A DNA stretch of 64,000 bases. It comes from Campanula takesimana. Lineage: Eukaryota > Streptophyta > Magnoliopsida > Asterales > Campanulaceae. Position numbers and translations under genes: made by a program. The notes beneath the pieces are model-generated. The model saw only the letters and a program-made list of their open reading frames with translations, had not been told where the DNA came from and ran no database searches. The stretch's first letter is position 1. Each line of letters opens with the position of its first letter. The stretch is taken from assembly GCA_026119855.1 (NCBI GenBank), contig JAOWBW010001049.1:310001-374000 (forward strand), written 5' to 3'. Positions 10,801 through 23,536 of the stretch are shown here, one piece after another.

Positions 10801-11640
10801 TACCTTGTCCAAAGAAAGACAGGTTCAGAAACAAATTAGAAGAGAAAAGAAGCATGTATTAGCATCTCAACGCCCTTCAATTCACTCCTACTTCTCTTTC
10901 TAAAACACTTTAATGAGATATTTGAATGACAAGGTATACCACCCAGAAAAATGTAGTGCACATCATGGCAGAAAATTTTGGTTCAAATACAAACTCAAAC
11001 TATTATTCACTCACTTGTCAATAAAGTAGGAAAGAAAAATCGCATACGCATCTCAAGCGAGTTAGGCGTGTTGGCTAAATGAATCATTTTGCGTACCACT
11101 ATTAGGTCCAACACAAGATCATTGGTCAACACATATCCACTCATACCCATGTCCTTGTTAGTTTAGGTCTTACCCCACCTAGCGAAGTTAATACAGAACC
11201 AAAAGCTGCCATGAATCCGCAACCCCCCCCCCCCCATCTTTCTTCCTCCCCATAGCTCCATCAATTCACACAAAAAAAAAAAAAAAAAAAACATTTTTTC
11301 CCTTCTTCAACCATAAAATCCGTCCCTCTGACACTCCATCATCTAAAAAACTCTAATTAACCCCCCAAAATCATAATCCCCAACACATATAAACAGAAAT
11401 TGATAACAAAATCAAGACTAAAATCGAACATCTATAACTGGGACTGGATCATCACATCAACATACGGTCGGTAAGCACAAAATCAACAAACTTGAAAATC
11501 AAAATCGGAGAAATCGAGGAGGTGTACCAAATGTCTTCGGGGAAGCCGTATTTGATGAGCTCTTCATTCTCGAACTTGTCGAGACCCATAAAGATGGTGT
11601 AATCGCCGGCTTCCGGTCGGGATTTGAAGTAGAACACCAT
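4860..11640 (-). CDS. CCDC25: CCDC25 homologue, NFACT-R (DUF814) domain plus coiled coil, six exons
   Basis: This is a complete gene. The coding exons on the - strand are 11640-11528, 7877-7750, 7186-7083, 6956-6869, 6163-6102 and 5012-4860. All five introns are GT-AG and phases join exactly, giving 648 nt or 215 residues against about 208 for animal CCDC25. The start is the first ATG after a GA-rich leader and begins MVFYF like the family. Residues 1-115 form the NFACT-R fold: Y-G-F-P-E-D-I-W-F-H-V-D-K, A-H-V-Y-V-R-L-H-K-G, V-K-A-N-S-I-Q-G-N-K, V-Y-T-P-W, and D-V-G-Q-V-G-F-H. Residues about 116-185 are Lys/Glu/Arg-rich coiled coil, and the protein ends E-D-D-F-M. NFACT-R domains occur in proteins linked to ribosome quality control and RNA binding. 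Animal CCDC25 is also known as a membrane DNA sensor. The plant role is not established and no membrane segment is visible. Intron 1 is 3.65 kb and holds a TRIM-like remnant. No frameshift or stop was found, in contrast to the loci right of the N gap. Confidence 0.93.
7277..7300. repeat. Isolated Stowaway terminal fragments in the CCDC25 introns
   Basis: Single CTCCGTCCC-type ends occur here in intron 2 and also near 5597 and 5950 in intron 5, each next to a short AT-rich tail. No opposite end is found within a few hundred bases. They look like truncated MITE copies. Confidence 0.4.
8244..8333. repeat. 45-bp tandem duplication in CCDC25 intron 1
   Basis: TGCTAATCCTAGTTTATAAG starts at 8244 and again at 8289. 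The units differ at a few bases (GGACGAGGACC versus GGAGCAGGACC). It is non-coding and probably a recent slippage duplication. Confidence 0.8.
9252..9490 (+). mobile_element. TRIM-like miniature LTR retrotransposon remnant in CCDC25 intron 1
   Basis: A 124-bp segment, 9252-9375, starts TG and ends CA, has a TATATAAAG box, and is followed directly by TGGTATCCGAGC at 9376-9387. That is one base from the initiator-Met primer-binding site TGGTATCAGAGC. About 60 bases later, from 9450, the 3' part of the same LTR recurs (ATTGGTCTTGGGATGGAACC). A short LTR, a primer-binding site and a tiny internal region are the TRIM architecture. The second LTR is truncated. Confidence 0.55.
9530..9780. repeat. 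Imperfect duplicated segment, unknown family
   Basis: Two related blocks contain GGACACCTCTCCTAGGTCAGG (9551 region) and GTACCCCTCCTAGGTTGAG (9690 region). Each is followed by a run of ACACTC/ACACCC words and CACCTCAC/CACCTGAC. They are separated by a CT-rich stretch. No coding potential or element ends were identified. Confidence 0.35.
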
Positions 11641-11647
11641 CTTTCTG

Positions 11648-11675
11648 CTCTCTCTCTCTCTCTCTCTCTCTCTCC
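11648..11675. repeat. (CT)n microsatellite, GA-rich leader of CCDC25
   Basis: About 14 CT units end seven bases upstream of the CCDC25 start codon. On the sense (-) strand this is a GA repeat in the 5' leader or core promoter, a position where plant promoters often carry GAGA-type elements. It is a likely length polymorphism. Confidence 0.85.
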
Positions 11676-13724
11676 CCTAGGGTTTCTGACTATCTATGAA
11701 TATGATTTGAAGAATTATACTACTTGTCCTAGTTAACAATCGACAATTTGTTTGGGTTGATAATATTAATTCGTCAAAGTTGTTGGGGGCAAAATGTTAA
11801 TCCCGAATTTTGTTCTTATGCCTTGCTAAAGTGCATCGGATTCGGAATGGTAGCTCTATTCTCAATGGATGTATAGCGAAAACTCAAAAGGAAAACTCAT
11901 AGTGAAACTCCGTAATCCGTTGGATTGTAATAAATCTTTGTGGACCTCACTGCTAAAAACTCATTCAACGTATTAGAGTGTTTCACTATGAGTTTTCCCT
12001 TTAAATTTTCACTATGTGTATCATTGTCCTTTCCACATCTATGTCAACCAAAATATACGAGTCTAAATCATCTATGTCACTTTTGTGTACCATAAGTGAT
12101 TTAATGGTTCACAGTTATTGAGATTGGTATTATAGTAGTAATATTTTGCAAACATGTTAACGATTGAATTACAAGTTGTACATGGAATGGCACATAAAAG
12201 TGGTACATGAGATCTCGACCCTCCCTTACTTTCACAATTTATTTATGAATGTAACTTTTTTAATTGTCTTATAGTAATAATTTGAATGTGTTTCCATTCG
12301 AAAATAATAATAATTGAATTCGTGTAATATGAATATTATTATTTTCATTCTTTCTGCTCTTAAATGATTTTTTTCATAAAAAAATTATACAAAATGGATG
12401 TCTTTTTTTAATTCAAAAATACCTGAATATTTTTTTACCAATTTTTACTCCTTTTATTACTCTGAAACACAAATGTAGTAATTAAGAATATATTTCAATC
12501 AAAAAAAATATTCATTTCAAAACAAAAAAAAAAGTCATTTTTTTTAAAATCGTAGATAAAGTAACTTTACTTTATGGGATCCAGGGCGACAGTTAGGATG
12601 CACCTTTAATTTTGACAATTGATTTCCATTTGAATGATGAATATTTTTAATATTTATTTTAAATATTTTACGTTTCACCCGTATCCGATGGGGTCATAAA
12701 TTTAAAAATGGACAATAAGATAAAAGAAAATTTCAGTATAATTGAATTACATACACCCTCAATCTCTATTTGAGTCATAATTGAAAGTTTTTGTGTTAAA
12801 GGGAGAATTATAATTTTTCAAAAAAAAAAAAAGAAAAAGAGAAAGGAAGAAGTATGTGGCATAAGTTTGTTGTTCCACAATAGTGACAAAGGCTATGAGT
12901 ATTTTAGGTCACTAGTGTCAACAAAGTGATATGCCAAATGAACTTTTCTAGTGATTGTGCAAACAACTTTATTGTAAAGATAGATTTGATGCAGTTTAAG
13001 AGTTCCAGCTTCTAGTACTTTGTTGACATATTGGTATTTTTTGTCTCAAAATAAATGTTATAGCTGTGTTTTCTTAATTGCTCCAATATATTCATATGAG
13101 TATAATGACAACTCCTATGGCATTGGAATACGTGTGCCTATTAAAATGGGTAGTATAGGAAAATCAACAAACGTCACACCTCTAAATTAGCATCAAATAA
13201 TATACTAGTCCTCCTTCAGTCTTCAAATATATTGTTTTAAAAATACTTTTTTAGTTTAATAACTTTTTTCATCTTAAAATATTTATAGTTTAAATATTTA
13301 AATTTATTTTAAAATATTTATCATTTTTCTATTATTTTAGCATTTTTAACATATACCTCTAATTCGTTAAAAAAATATACACCTTTAATTATAATTATGC
13401 AGTTGTCTAAAGAAATTTAATTACTTAAATAAATGAATTATTTTAAAAATAATATTTTCTATTTCGTACTATGTATTGATTATAATTTTTAATATGTGTG
13501 CCCAAATATAAGAAATAAAATATTTTGACAGGGAGAGAGAGTAATACTTTTCTTGATCTGAAGCCAATAATATTCTTTAAATGTGCTTTAAAAATGGCCC
13601 AGTGTGCAACATATAATAAATATTTTTTAATATTGACATGAAGGTTATTATTTTTTATATATTTTTGGTCAAATTTGAATAAAATATATTTTTCTGAAAC
13701 GAATTAAATTAATTTATCCTTATC
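11676..13724. other. AT-rich intergenic DNA between CCDC25 and the retroelement nest
   Basis: No gene is supported. Weak MITE-like debris includes a 12350-12560 AT-rich segment with ATGATTTTTTTCATAAAAAAA-like symmetry and a 13202-13557 stretch with degenerate ends (TAGTCCTCCTTCAGTC and GACAGGGAGAGAGAGTA). The promoter of CCDC25 should lie at the left edge of this interval. Confidence 0.5.
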
Positions 13725-13894
13725 TGTTGAGATATTGACGGATGTCAATACCTTTCCTTACTTTGTTGTTATCTTTGAGGAGTTGATTTACTCCTTCTCC
13801 AAGTAGGAGATCGGGTATATAAACCCTTGTACAGCCGTGTAAACACCAAGGAAATACAAACTCTTTTCTCTCCTTCACGCTATTAATTTTAACT
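13725..13894 (+). repeat. Element A 5' LTR with internal deletion
   Basis: It contains GGGTATATAAACCCTTGTAC (a TATA-like box) and ends just before the primer-binding site. Relative to the 3' LTR it lacks about 60 bp between TTATCTT and TGAGGAGTTG. Confidence 0.8.
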
Positions 13895-13906
13895 TGGCAC
13901 TAGAGC
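13895..13906 (+). other. Element A primer-binding site
   Basis: TGGCACTAGAGC follows the 5' LTR directly. It is a divergent form of the initiator-Met site TGGTATCAGAGC; element D has TTGGCATCAGAGCC at the same place. Confidence 0.6.
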
Positions 13907-13921
13907 CTGTGATCCAAGAGC

Positions 13922-14940
13922 ATGATGATTGGTGAAGAAAATAATCCAGGCAAGGGAAAGGCAATCATGGAAGAGAGGCGCTCTCCTTATTTTCTGTCGA
14001 CAAGTGATAATCCAGGTATGATTCTCACCCATGTTATATTAAAAGGGGAGAACTATGAAGAATGGGCTAGGGTTTTCAAGGGGTCATTAAGAGCCAAGAC
14101 GAAAATCGCGTTCATTGATTGGACCATTGAAAGGCCTACCAAACCAGAAGAATTGGAACTTTGGGAGACCGTGAACTCGATGGTGGTCTCATGGATTTTT
14201 AATACCATTGAGCCAAGCCTTCGCTCCTCCGTGTCTTATGTGGAGGATGCAAAGGTTGTGTGGGATGGTTTGAAGGAAAGATTTTTAGTTGGTAATGGAC
14301 CAAGGGTTCAACAATTGAAATCTGACTTGGCAAACTGTAAGCAGCAGAAGGGTGAAAGCGTGGCGACCTACTATGGCCGTGTGAAGAAGTTATGGGACGA
14401 GTTGAATGATTTTGATGCCCTCTTGGCCTGTTCATGCACAGGATGCAAGTGTAGTATTAGCACCAAGTTGGTGCAACGGCGTGAAGAAGAAAGGGTTCAT
14501 CGGTTTGTTATGGGACTTGAAACACCAAAGTTTGAGAATGTAAAGTCCACTATATTGAATACTGAGCCTTTGCCTACTGTTAACAAGGCATATTCTATGG
14601 TTGTGCGGAAAGAAAGGGTTCGGGGTGGTGCGCATGAAGACTATTCTGCACCTATGAGCTTTGCTGTTCAGACTGTTGGGGGGTCATCTGCACATACAAC
14701 TGGAGGCACACGTGGTTCAGGTTCAGTGGGGATAGAAAGGATATGAGTAGCGTCGTCTTCTCTCATTGCAAGAAGAAAGGGCATGATGCTGGTTCGTGCT
14801 ACAAGCTGGTGGGGTATCCAAAATGGTGGATCGAACAACGCTTGAGGAACACAAAGGGAAAGACTAATTCACGGGTCAACACAGTGAATACCAGTGGAGC
14901 AGGGTCTGCTGGTGTAGCAGATGCGATAGGGCTGGCATAA
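13922..14940 (+). pseudogene. Element A gag (broken by a frameshift)
   Basis: The open frame 13922-14746 encodes a copia-type Gag. It has the N-terminal P-Y-F-L-S-T-S-D-N-P-G segment, a W at E-E-W-A-R, the V-V-W-D-G-L-K-E-R-F stretch and a Q-Q-K-G-E-S-V-A-T-Y-Y region typical of UBN2/Gag-polypeptide domains. It stops at 14744-14746. The zinc knuckle H-C-K-K-K-G-H-D-A-G-S-C-Y lies in another frame at 14743-14940, so a frameshift separates capsid and nucleocapsid parts. The start is the first of two adjacent ATGs 16 bases after the primer-binding site. Confidence 0.85.
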
Positions 14941-14991
14941 TGGGATTTACGCCTGAACAATGGAGCCACTTCAAACCATATGTAGACACAG

Positions 14992-16850
14992 ATGCAGTCG
15001 GTTGATCAGACAACTGGTCGCACATCTGACCAAATGAATGGTAAGATAAATAGTGCAACTTGGCTCGTCGATAGTGGGGCCAATCGACATATAACAGGAA
15101 ACATCTCTTTACTCAAAAATATTCGTACTATTGAGGCAAATCACATTGGTTTACCCAATGGAAGGTATATTGTGGCTATGAAAGAAGGGGATGTTGAGAT
15201 TGGAAGGAACTTGGTTTTGAATAATGTTCTGTTTGCCCCTACATTCAATTGCAACTTATTATCTGTTTCACAATTGCTACATGACTCTAATAATTTGGTG
15301 CATTTCTCTAACAAAATGTGTGTTGTACAGGACCGAACCTCAAAAATATGATTGGTGCGAGTGAACAAAACGGGGGGTTGTACTACTTGAAGGAATCAAC
15401 AGGAACACAAGCTTACACCGTTAGAGATGGGAATTATCGGCTGTGGCATCGACGTCTTGGGCATCCTTCAAGTAAAATAGTTAGTTTGTTACCTTTCGTA
15501 AGTCGTACTAGTATTAATAAGGAGATTTGTGGGGTTTGTTTTCAGGCCAAGCAAAGTAGGGACAAGTTTTTACTTAGTAAAACGAATTCTGATGCAATTT
15601 TTGATTCGATACATTGTGATGTGTGGGGTGACTATCGACAACCTTCTTTGTGTGGAGCCACATATTTTCTTACTATTGTGGATGATTGCTCTAGAGTCGT
15701 GTGGGTTTATTTGCTTAAAAATAAAAGTGATGTTTCCCAAACTTTGAAAAAAAATCTTGCCATGATTAAAAGGCAAGTTAACAAACGTGTCAAAATGATA
15801 CATAGTGACAATGGCAGCGAGTTTACTTGTTTGGAAAAATATTTTGCTGAGAATGGTATTGTGTTTTACACCACTTGTATTCGTACGTCTCAATAGAACG
15901 GACGTGTGGAACGTAAGCATAGACACCTCTTGAATGTGTCTCGTGCTTTGATGTTCCAAGCCAAGTTACCAGTGAAATTTTTGGATGAGTGTGTTTTAGC
16001 TACGGGGTATTTAATTAATCGTACCCCCTCGAAACTGTTGAATGGAAAAACCCCCTATAAAATTATTTTTGGCAAGTCCCCCTCTTACAAGAACATTAAG
16101 GTGTTTGGATCCTTGTGCTATGTTCATTATTCCTGACAAGATAATGAAAAGTTTGCAAGTCAGAGTAGAAGGTGTGTGTTTTTAGGGTATCCTTTTGGGA
16201 AGAAAGGGTGGACGGTTTACGATCTTGATAAGCATAAGTTGCTTGTCTCACGAGATGTTGTTTTTGTGGAAAAAGAATTCCCGTTTTCTAATTGCAGGGC
16301 TAATCCAGATGAGGCCTATACTGATTTAGATATTTTTCTATGTCCATCTACCGATTTGGACCTTTGTGAAGAAGATAATAATTATGTGACTGCTTAGTTG
16401 TCTGACCAAGTGTTCGAACAAGTGCCTGAACAAGTGACTAAACAAGTGTTTGACCAGGTACCTGACCAAGTGTTCGAACAAGTGGCTGAACAAGTGCATG
16501 TACAACAGACTGAACAAGCAGCTGCAGAAAATTTGGGTCGAGGTCAGAGAATTAAAATGCCCTCTACCAGGTATCCAACTGCTGATTATGTGTTGGACAT
16601 GTCTCAGGCTCATTCCACTCAAGCTACCCCCCCCCCGTCACGTTCATCTTCCCAACCAAAATATTCAGGTACAGGGTATCCTTTATCACTCTTTGTCAAA
16701 TGCACTAAATTTTCTGTTGCACACCGTTGTTTCCTGGCTGCTGTCGATTCAGGTGTAGAACCACAACACTTTGGGGAGGCAATAAAATCTCCTCAATGGC
16801 GTGAGGCAATGACCAAAGAACTTGATGCTCTTGACCAAAATGGCACATGA
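14992..16850 (+). pseudogene. Element A protease and integrase region with stops
   Basis: The protease motif V-D-S-G-A-N-R-H-I-T lies near 15064. GAG-pre-integrase (H-R-R-L-G-H-P-S-S) and the integrase core follow: the first Asp in H-C-D-V-W-G, the second in H-S-D-N-G-S-E-F. The catalytic Glu-side motif Q-N-G-R-V-E-R is cut by a TAG at 15894-15896. Further in-frame stops are at 16134-16136, 16395-16397 and 16848-16850. The linker after integrase (16398-16510) is a 12-bp repeat encoding a (D/E)-Q-V-x tetrapeptide about eight times. The segment ends in R-E-A-M-T-K-E-L-D-A-L, the start of the RT domain, where B is inserted. Confidence 0.85.
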
Positions 16851-17157
16851 GATTTGGTAGATACTGTTGGTTATTATGCCATAGGCCCTTGAGAAAGGCA
16901 TATGCATTATATCATAGCTTCATTGTTATAGAGATAACAAAACTGATTATTATATCTTTTGCATGTTTATTATAATAATCATTGTCCTTAACACTTATGA
17001 AGGGCTAGCATGAGTTTAATGGATAAGCATATGATGATTATGGTGCATAGGATGCGGATTAAACTTGTGGGTACTTGTTGGAGAACAATGTACTGGATAG
17101 ACCCGTTATGAGATTTATGTCATGGTCAAATGTCATAATTAAATCTCATAATAGTTA

Positions 17158-17398
17158 CTCCCTCCGTTCCTGGTAAGTTGCAACAATTTGCCATTTTGGG
17201 CATTCCACTTAAGTTGCAACAATGCCAAATAAGGAAACTCTTTATTACTTTTATAATCCTCCACTCATTCTCTCTCTTCCCCTCAACCACTCATTATTCT
17301 CCACTCATTCTCTCTTTTCCTCCCAACCACTCATTATTCTCATTTCTTAATTTTTGTGCTTCCCCTTCCATGTTGCAACTTACCCCGAACGGAGGGAG
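17158..17398. mobile_element. Stowaway MITE inside LTR B
   Basis: The ends CTCCCTCCGTTCCTGGTAAG and, inverted, CTCCCTCCGTTCGGGGTAAG have TA at 17156-17157 and 17399-17400. The length is 241 bp. The interior is CT-rich, with CCACTCATTCTCTCT repeated twice. Confidence 0.85.
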
Positions 17399-17979
17399 TA
17401 TATCATTTGATATTCTTAGACCTGAGATTATCATGGTCTTCCACATGATGAACATTATGTTTGACGTACTCAAACGCTACTGTCACGCCCCGAAATCTGC
17501 GATCGCACGGACCTCGAGGAGCAACGAACAAAACGATATTCAAACTGAAACTCAAAATGAGACCTGAATTTTTCCTTCATTTTATAAACAACCGAATCAA
17601 AACTATACAATGCAAAAGCTTGAGTTGAGTACAGCAGAGCTACTAACCCAAGACCGAAAACCCAACATTACAAACCAATATCTACAACCTTATAACTTTA
17701 CACAAGTTATTATACATATAAGCAAAATACAAGTCTTTCCACCATAGCAAAATGACTTCGACTCTGGATCCAACTCTCTAGCGCAAAGTCTCCACGATCC
17801 ATCTAAGCTCCACTTGGAAGGGAAGATATGGGACGAAAGGGTGAGCACAAATTGCCCAGTAAGGAAACCCGTCAACAACAAGTTTGTGACAGTGTATGGA
17901 ATCCCTGTTCAATAATACAGCTTTATAGACAACCATCAATCAAATAACCCCCCGATTCCCCGATCCCAAGGAGTGAGTA

Positions 17980-18070
17980 ACAATAACGATAACAATAAAA
18001 CCGATGCCAAATCCATAACACTTGAGCTGGCCAAATGCCCAATAACAATAACAATAACAATAACAACGTT
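17980..18070. repeat. AATAAC-type simple repeats
   Basis: Runs of CAATAACAATAACAATAACA occur within LTR C, separated by about 40 bp. Confidence 0.7.
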
Positions 18071-20038
18071 GACTCAAACTTCAAAGTATCACTGCAAATG
18101 ATACTTTGCTCTCTGAGAAAATAACAATACAACAACCGGTGTTGGGGTCCTCTATAAGTCGAGGCAATCAATCAATAACAATAAACTCAAAGTGTATATG
18201 GCAGAGTAAGCAGAATGAACATTAGAGTCAAAGAACTTGAACCAATAACGATACGAATAACAAAGCAAACGTGTTTCAATACTTTCGATGCCAAAGAAAT
18301 GAAAGGCTTCAAGGTTGGCGAGAACCCTTACCTCTACTCAAGCTACTCCAAAACACGATTCTCAACTCAGCTATCTGTTCAATCTAACATATAAAAGGGC
18401 ACAAATAGTTCAAGAGTTAGTATCCATTTGAAGTACATTCAAACAATAACGAAAATAGTATATCATATCAATGTTATAACAAGTATACAGTTTCTATGTA
18501 ATGAATACACAATCACCTTCTAAAACCATCATATACATAACATACTCTGAAATATAATCAACTTAGACTCATGAACCATCAAAATCTAACTCCGAATGAA
18601 TTTTCTATGAATTATTCAAATTTGCTCATTCTTAGAATGTCGTACAATGCAGCTGACACAAAAATGATGAATCTGGGACTCATAAAGCATAACTAATATG
18701 TACTAATTATCTCATTGGAAAGATCATGAAAAGATACTGAATTTAGACCAAAAAATTATTCGATTTCGAGTCCGAATGAATTAACTATGAATTTTCTAAT
18801 TTGTTGGACTTCAAATTGTTTCTATAGTGCACTGCTGCTACAAAAACAGATTTCTAGAAAAATATTGTAACTTTTATGATTCTAAAACCTATTTCATTTC
18901 AAAGCTCTGAGAAAATTAGTCAAGATGGACTCAAAAACCGTCCCAATCCGATGAAAAACGAGCAAGATATAATCAATTAACGATAACAAAGCTTCTTAAC
19001 ATATCGGGGCTAAAATGTGAAAGCTACACCAGCACATGGACTAAACTGTAAATATAATTAACCAGATGACCAATTTGTAAATTCGAAAATGAGCTCTCTT
19101 TAACCTGGAAGAACACATCCATCCCACTAATATTTTTAACTTGCAAACTTACATGAATCAGCCATCAAAATTCTCTTATATTCAAATTATAATTATTCAA
19201 CTCAAATCAAAATTTATTTACTAAACTTCACAGTATGCTTGAAGCAAAACATAATTAATTAAATAATCCTAACTCTTACTTCATTAACCTGTTAGCAATA
19301 TATATCACTAACATTTGTAGCAATTATTAATTTAATCGGGACAAAGAGCATCCTTAAATTATACTACCTTTCATGAGCTGGTTACAAAAGGATACTAATA
19401 ATAATAGTCTTTAATATACTTTTGCTAATTATATCATTAAGCTAGACAAGAGAACAATCTTAAAACTAACTTTTATTAACATATAATTAGAATCCTCCTT
19501 ATACCAGTTGGGATAAAAACATAGTTGAACAATAAATCTCAATTTCATTAACTAGTACATATAAACACAAACGTAGTACATACACACTCAAAATACAATT
19601 TACTATACTTACAATTCCAAGCACTTGATTATTGTGTTTTTTTTTTCTTTCTTTCCTCTTTTTACTTCACGTTCTTTCTCTCTGCTTCTTTCTAATTTCT
19701 ATGAGTAAGTGATAGTAGTAGTAAATTAGGCTACTCTAAGTTATGAAGTGTTTGATGGAAATGAATGATGACTCACCAAAGAGAAGAATTGCTCCAAATT
19801 GTACACCTCCTCTAGTATACGTGCTGGCAACCAAGGTTAAGCATGGAATACATGGGGCCCACAACTAATTCTTATCCCCTGAAGTTCAATTCCTTGGATA
19901 AATATGACTTTTTTTTTTTTTTGAAGTAATACTCCCTCCGTCCCAGAGTAAAAGTCCTATTTTTATTTTAACAAAATCATTTAATGAAAAAGATTATTCA
20001 TTCAATATAATTAATTTAATTGTAAAATACACCCAACC

Positions 20039-20479
20039 TGTAAACTTTAGAGGGATTGAATCACTTACTTGATTGATTCTTGTGCGGAAGCGTAGATCGA
20101 TACCGTGGATTTTGATCACCGAATAGAACTTGGTACAACACTTGCAACGTTGATCGGGAGTGAAATCACGAACGGAAAACACCCACTAGTTCACAACACT
20201 TGTTTTCTCATCTTTACAGGGGAGAGAAAACGAAGAAGAGAAGGAGAGCAGTTTTTCGTCTTTTCGTTTGCGTCGTGTCTCTCGAATTAAAACTACCGTA
20301 GTCTATTCTTTTACCCGAGAAAATAAAACTGACTCCGTAACTTCTCCGTAACTGCTCGTTAACTTCCCGTAGTTAACTGCTCCATTTATTTATCAATGTA
20401 TTTATTTTCTTAATAAATACAATGTATTGGGCTTATCTAGGTTGGGCCATCTTGGGCGGACCTAGTTTTAATTCCAACA
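20039..20479 (-). repeat. Element D 3' LTR
   Basis: This is 441 bp and differs from the 5' LTR by about six substitutions and three short indels counted by eye. It has a TATA-like region and the GCGGAAGCG word shared with many copia LTRs. Confidence 0.9.
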
Positions 20480-21529
20480 TCTCCCACTCGCACACGATGG
20501 CCTTATCATCCATGATTTATCATTCAAGCAAATGTGTCGTGTGACCAACGAGCGTGCATGTACATGGCAGCTTTTAGATTATGCACCCGTTAGGCATGAC
20601 ATAATAGCTACGTCCACTACAAGTTCACCATTGACTCGTTATACCCCAGACCAATTCGATTAAACCAAGTCCAAACATACCTTGGTCCCTTTAAGGCTAT
20701 ATTTGACTTTTACGATCGTAAAGTGTGTTTATAGCTATGTCCGTGACATAACTGGTCGACCTATAAACACAATCATCAGGTATAATCAAACTTGTCTTCC
20801 TTTCTCACTTATCACTTTTAGATCATTAAAGCAATCGCTTTCCTAGACATGTACCATCCAGCCGAATTAGTTTATGGCTCTAGGTAGTATGCTAAAGTAG
20901 CAGACATTGACTTAATACCTTTTAAGTATAGTTGAAAGTCACATAGGGTATCATGCCCATATAAATGGCATTTTAGAGACTTCACACAATGAGCAAGAGG
21001 GACATGTTGCTCATTTCTCTTGGTCAATGCACACTTGTTACTAAAACAAGTGCTACAGTGGTATAACTCCTTTCAAGGAGCGTATGTCAGTAGTTTACCC
21101 ACTGTACAGATATTTAGTTCGGAGACACTTCTTAATCCCCAACTATTTATATCTGGCCCGTCTTTATATTTCCAGACATATGAGAAGTGTCTTGTTCTCA
21201 TGCGGTCTTCACTTTGACCTTTTCTTGATTTGCATCAAGTCGACATATACGTGATGTACTTAGCATACTCCTTTGGTATCTCAAGTATCATTGTCTCATC
21301 TCAACTTGCTTTCGTGGCTCCTTAGGCGGTTACTCGTGTGAGAGAGTTAACCTTTGTCTGGTGACATACTCTTATATTGTGTAATGTATATGTCAATATA
21401 ATAGAACAAATTATTTATACATCTCAAAAATATAAACTTGATATTCATCAGAAAGTGCATAAATAAACATAGTTCCACAAACGTAGTTCAGATTGAAGTA
21501 AAACGTAAACTTGTTTTCCTTAAGTACAT
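20480..21529 (-). other. Element D non-coding 3' region
   Basis: About 1.05 kb lies between the pol stop and the 3' LTR. No domain is recognised. It begins, in coding direction, after the R-A-M-G-L-R-R-V end of RNase H. A GTGGGAGA polypurine stretch abuts the LTR. Confidence 0.7.
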
Positions 21530-23531
21530 CTACACCCTTCGAAGACCCATAGCCCTAACATGACTTAGAAAGACATCTCTAGCAAGGGGCTTAGTCATAG
21601 GGTCAACTACCATCACAATAGTAGAAATGTACTCTAATGTTACTTTATTACTTGCTATAGTCTCTCGAATATAGTTATTCCTTAGATCAATGTGTTTGGT
21701 TCTTCCATGATACTTTGGATCTTTCGTGAAAGCAATGGACGCTTGATTGTCACAATAAACTATCACGGGGTCAGATGTACGATCGACCACTCCAAGATCC
21801 TCCATGAACCTCTTTAACCAAACAGCCTCCTGAACAGCTCTTGTGCATGCAGTGAATTCAGCTTCCATGGTAGAGAGAGATACACTTGTTTGCTTCTTGC
21901 TATTCCACGTGATAGCTCCGTTATTAAGCAAGAATACATAACCCGATGTAGACTTTCGGTTATCATTATCTCCTCCCCAATCAGCATCACTATAACCAAC
22001 TATCCGTGAGTTGGATCCTTGATAACACAACATGTAGTCGACAGTTCCTTTTAGATAACGTAATATCCTTTTGACTGCTCCCCAATGTGCTCTTCCAGGA
22101 TTAGATTGATAACGACTAACCATGCCAACTGCGAAAGCTAAATCTGGACGAGTACACATGACTGCATACATTAACTTGCCAAATGGCACTGCGATATGGA
22201 ACTCTAGACATCTTATTCTTTTCTTCCTCAGTCTTAGGGCAATCATCAAGACTCAACTTTTCATTCTTAGCCATAGGAGTGTCAAGGGGTTTGCATTGAA
22301 GCATACCAAAGTGTTCAAGAACTTGTTTAAGGTAAGTCTCTTGAGACAAACCAAGGAGTCTTTTGGAACGTTTCCGATAGATTCGAACACCTAGTACGAA
22401 TTCAGCTTCACCCATGTCCTTCATCTCGAAATTTGAGGACAACCACTTCTTAGTGGCTTTCAACAACTCTAGATTGTTTCCAGCTATTAAGATATCATCC
22501 ACATAAAGTGAAAGGATAACAAAATCACTTTTAGATCATTTGAGATAGACACAATGATCTTCTTCGATCATTACAAATCCATCATTAATGATTGAGTGGT
22601 GAAATCTTAAGTTCCACTGTCTGGATGCTTGCTTGAGACCGTATATGGATCGTTTGAGTTTACAAACTTTGTTTTCACTTCCTTTTACAGTGAAACCCTC
22701 AGGTTGATCCATATAAATCTCTTCATTCAATTCTCCATTGAGAAAAGCTGTTTTTACATCCATTTGATGAAGTTCTAAGTCCAAACGAGCTACAATAGCT
22801 AGAATCAATCTTATTGAGGCAAACCTTACTACAGGAGAGAAAGTTTCCTCGTAGTCTATACCCTCTTGTTGAGTATAACCTTTAGCTACTAAGCGAGCCT
22901 TGTATCTTTCAATGGAACCATCCACTTTGCGTTTGACTCGTAGGATCCACTTATTTCCCACAGTCTTTCGCCCTGGAGGTAAATCAACTAATTCCCAAAC
23001 ATTATTGGTTTTCATTGATTCCATTTCATCATCCATTGCTTTCATCCAATTTTCACTAGTAGGTGATGTGATAGCCTCTTTATAGCTTCTTGGCTCATCA
23101 ACATCATGTGCATCAGCCATGAATGATTCATTTTCGATGTCAAAACGACGTCGAGGAATATGTCCACGCTGACTTTTACGTAAGATAAGTTCTTGAGATT
23201 CTTCTTCTAATGAAAGTGTGCTACTCGATGATGGATCCCTCCCACTATCGTTAGGAAGGTGAGGAACTTCTTCCTCTATCTCCATTTGATGAGTAGGTAT
23301 ACCCGCTTCGGGTTCTTCCATTTCATAAAGTTTAATCTCCCTATCTATTTCACCCCTACTAGGGAAATCGTTTCCCAGAAATTCCACATTACGGGACTCA
23401 ATTTCATTCAAGCTTCCATCCGGTCCTTCACCTATAAACACATATCCTTTGGAGTGTTCTGAGTACCTAATGAAGATACACTTTTTACCCCTAGGACCTA
23501 AATTCCCGTGCTTATCGGAAGTGTTATGTAC
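21530..23531 (-). pseudogene. Element D reverse transcriptase and RNase H
   Basis: In coding order: the post-integrase linker, an R-K-S-Q-R-G-H-I-P block, RT (N-K-W-I-L-R-V-K, M-D-V-K-T-A-F-L-N-G, I-Y-G-L-K-Q-A), catalytic Y-V-D-D-I near 22500, then RNase H with S-D-A-D-W-G-G, M-E-A-E, Y-C-D-N-Q-A-S and T-K-H-I-D. A TGA at 22536-22538, just before Y-V-D-D, and a frame change near 22190 (R-V-P-Y-R-S-A to G-K-L-M-Y-A-V) break it. The TGA replaces what is likely CGA (inferred from the frame). Confidence 0.9.
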
Positions 23532-23536
23532 ATAGG

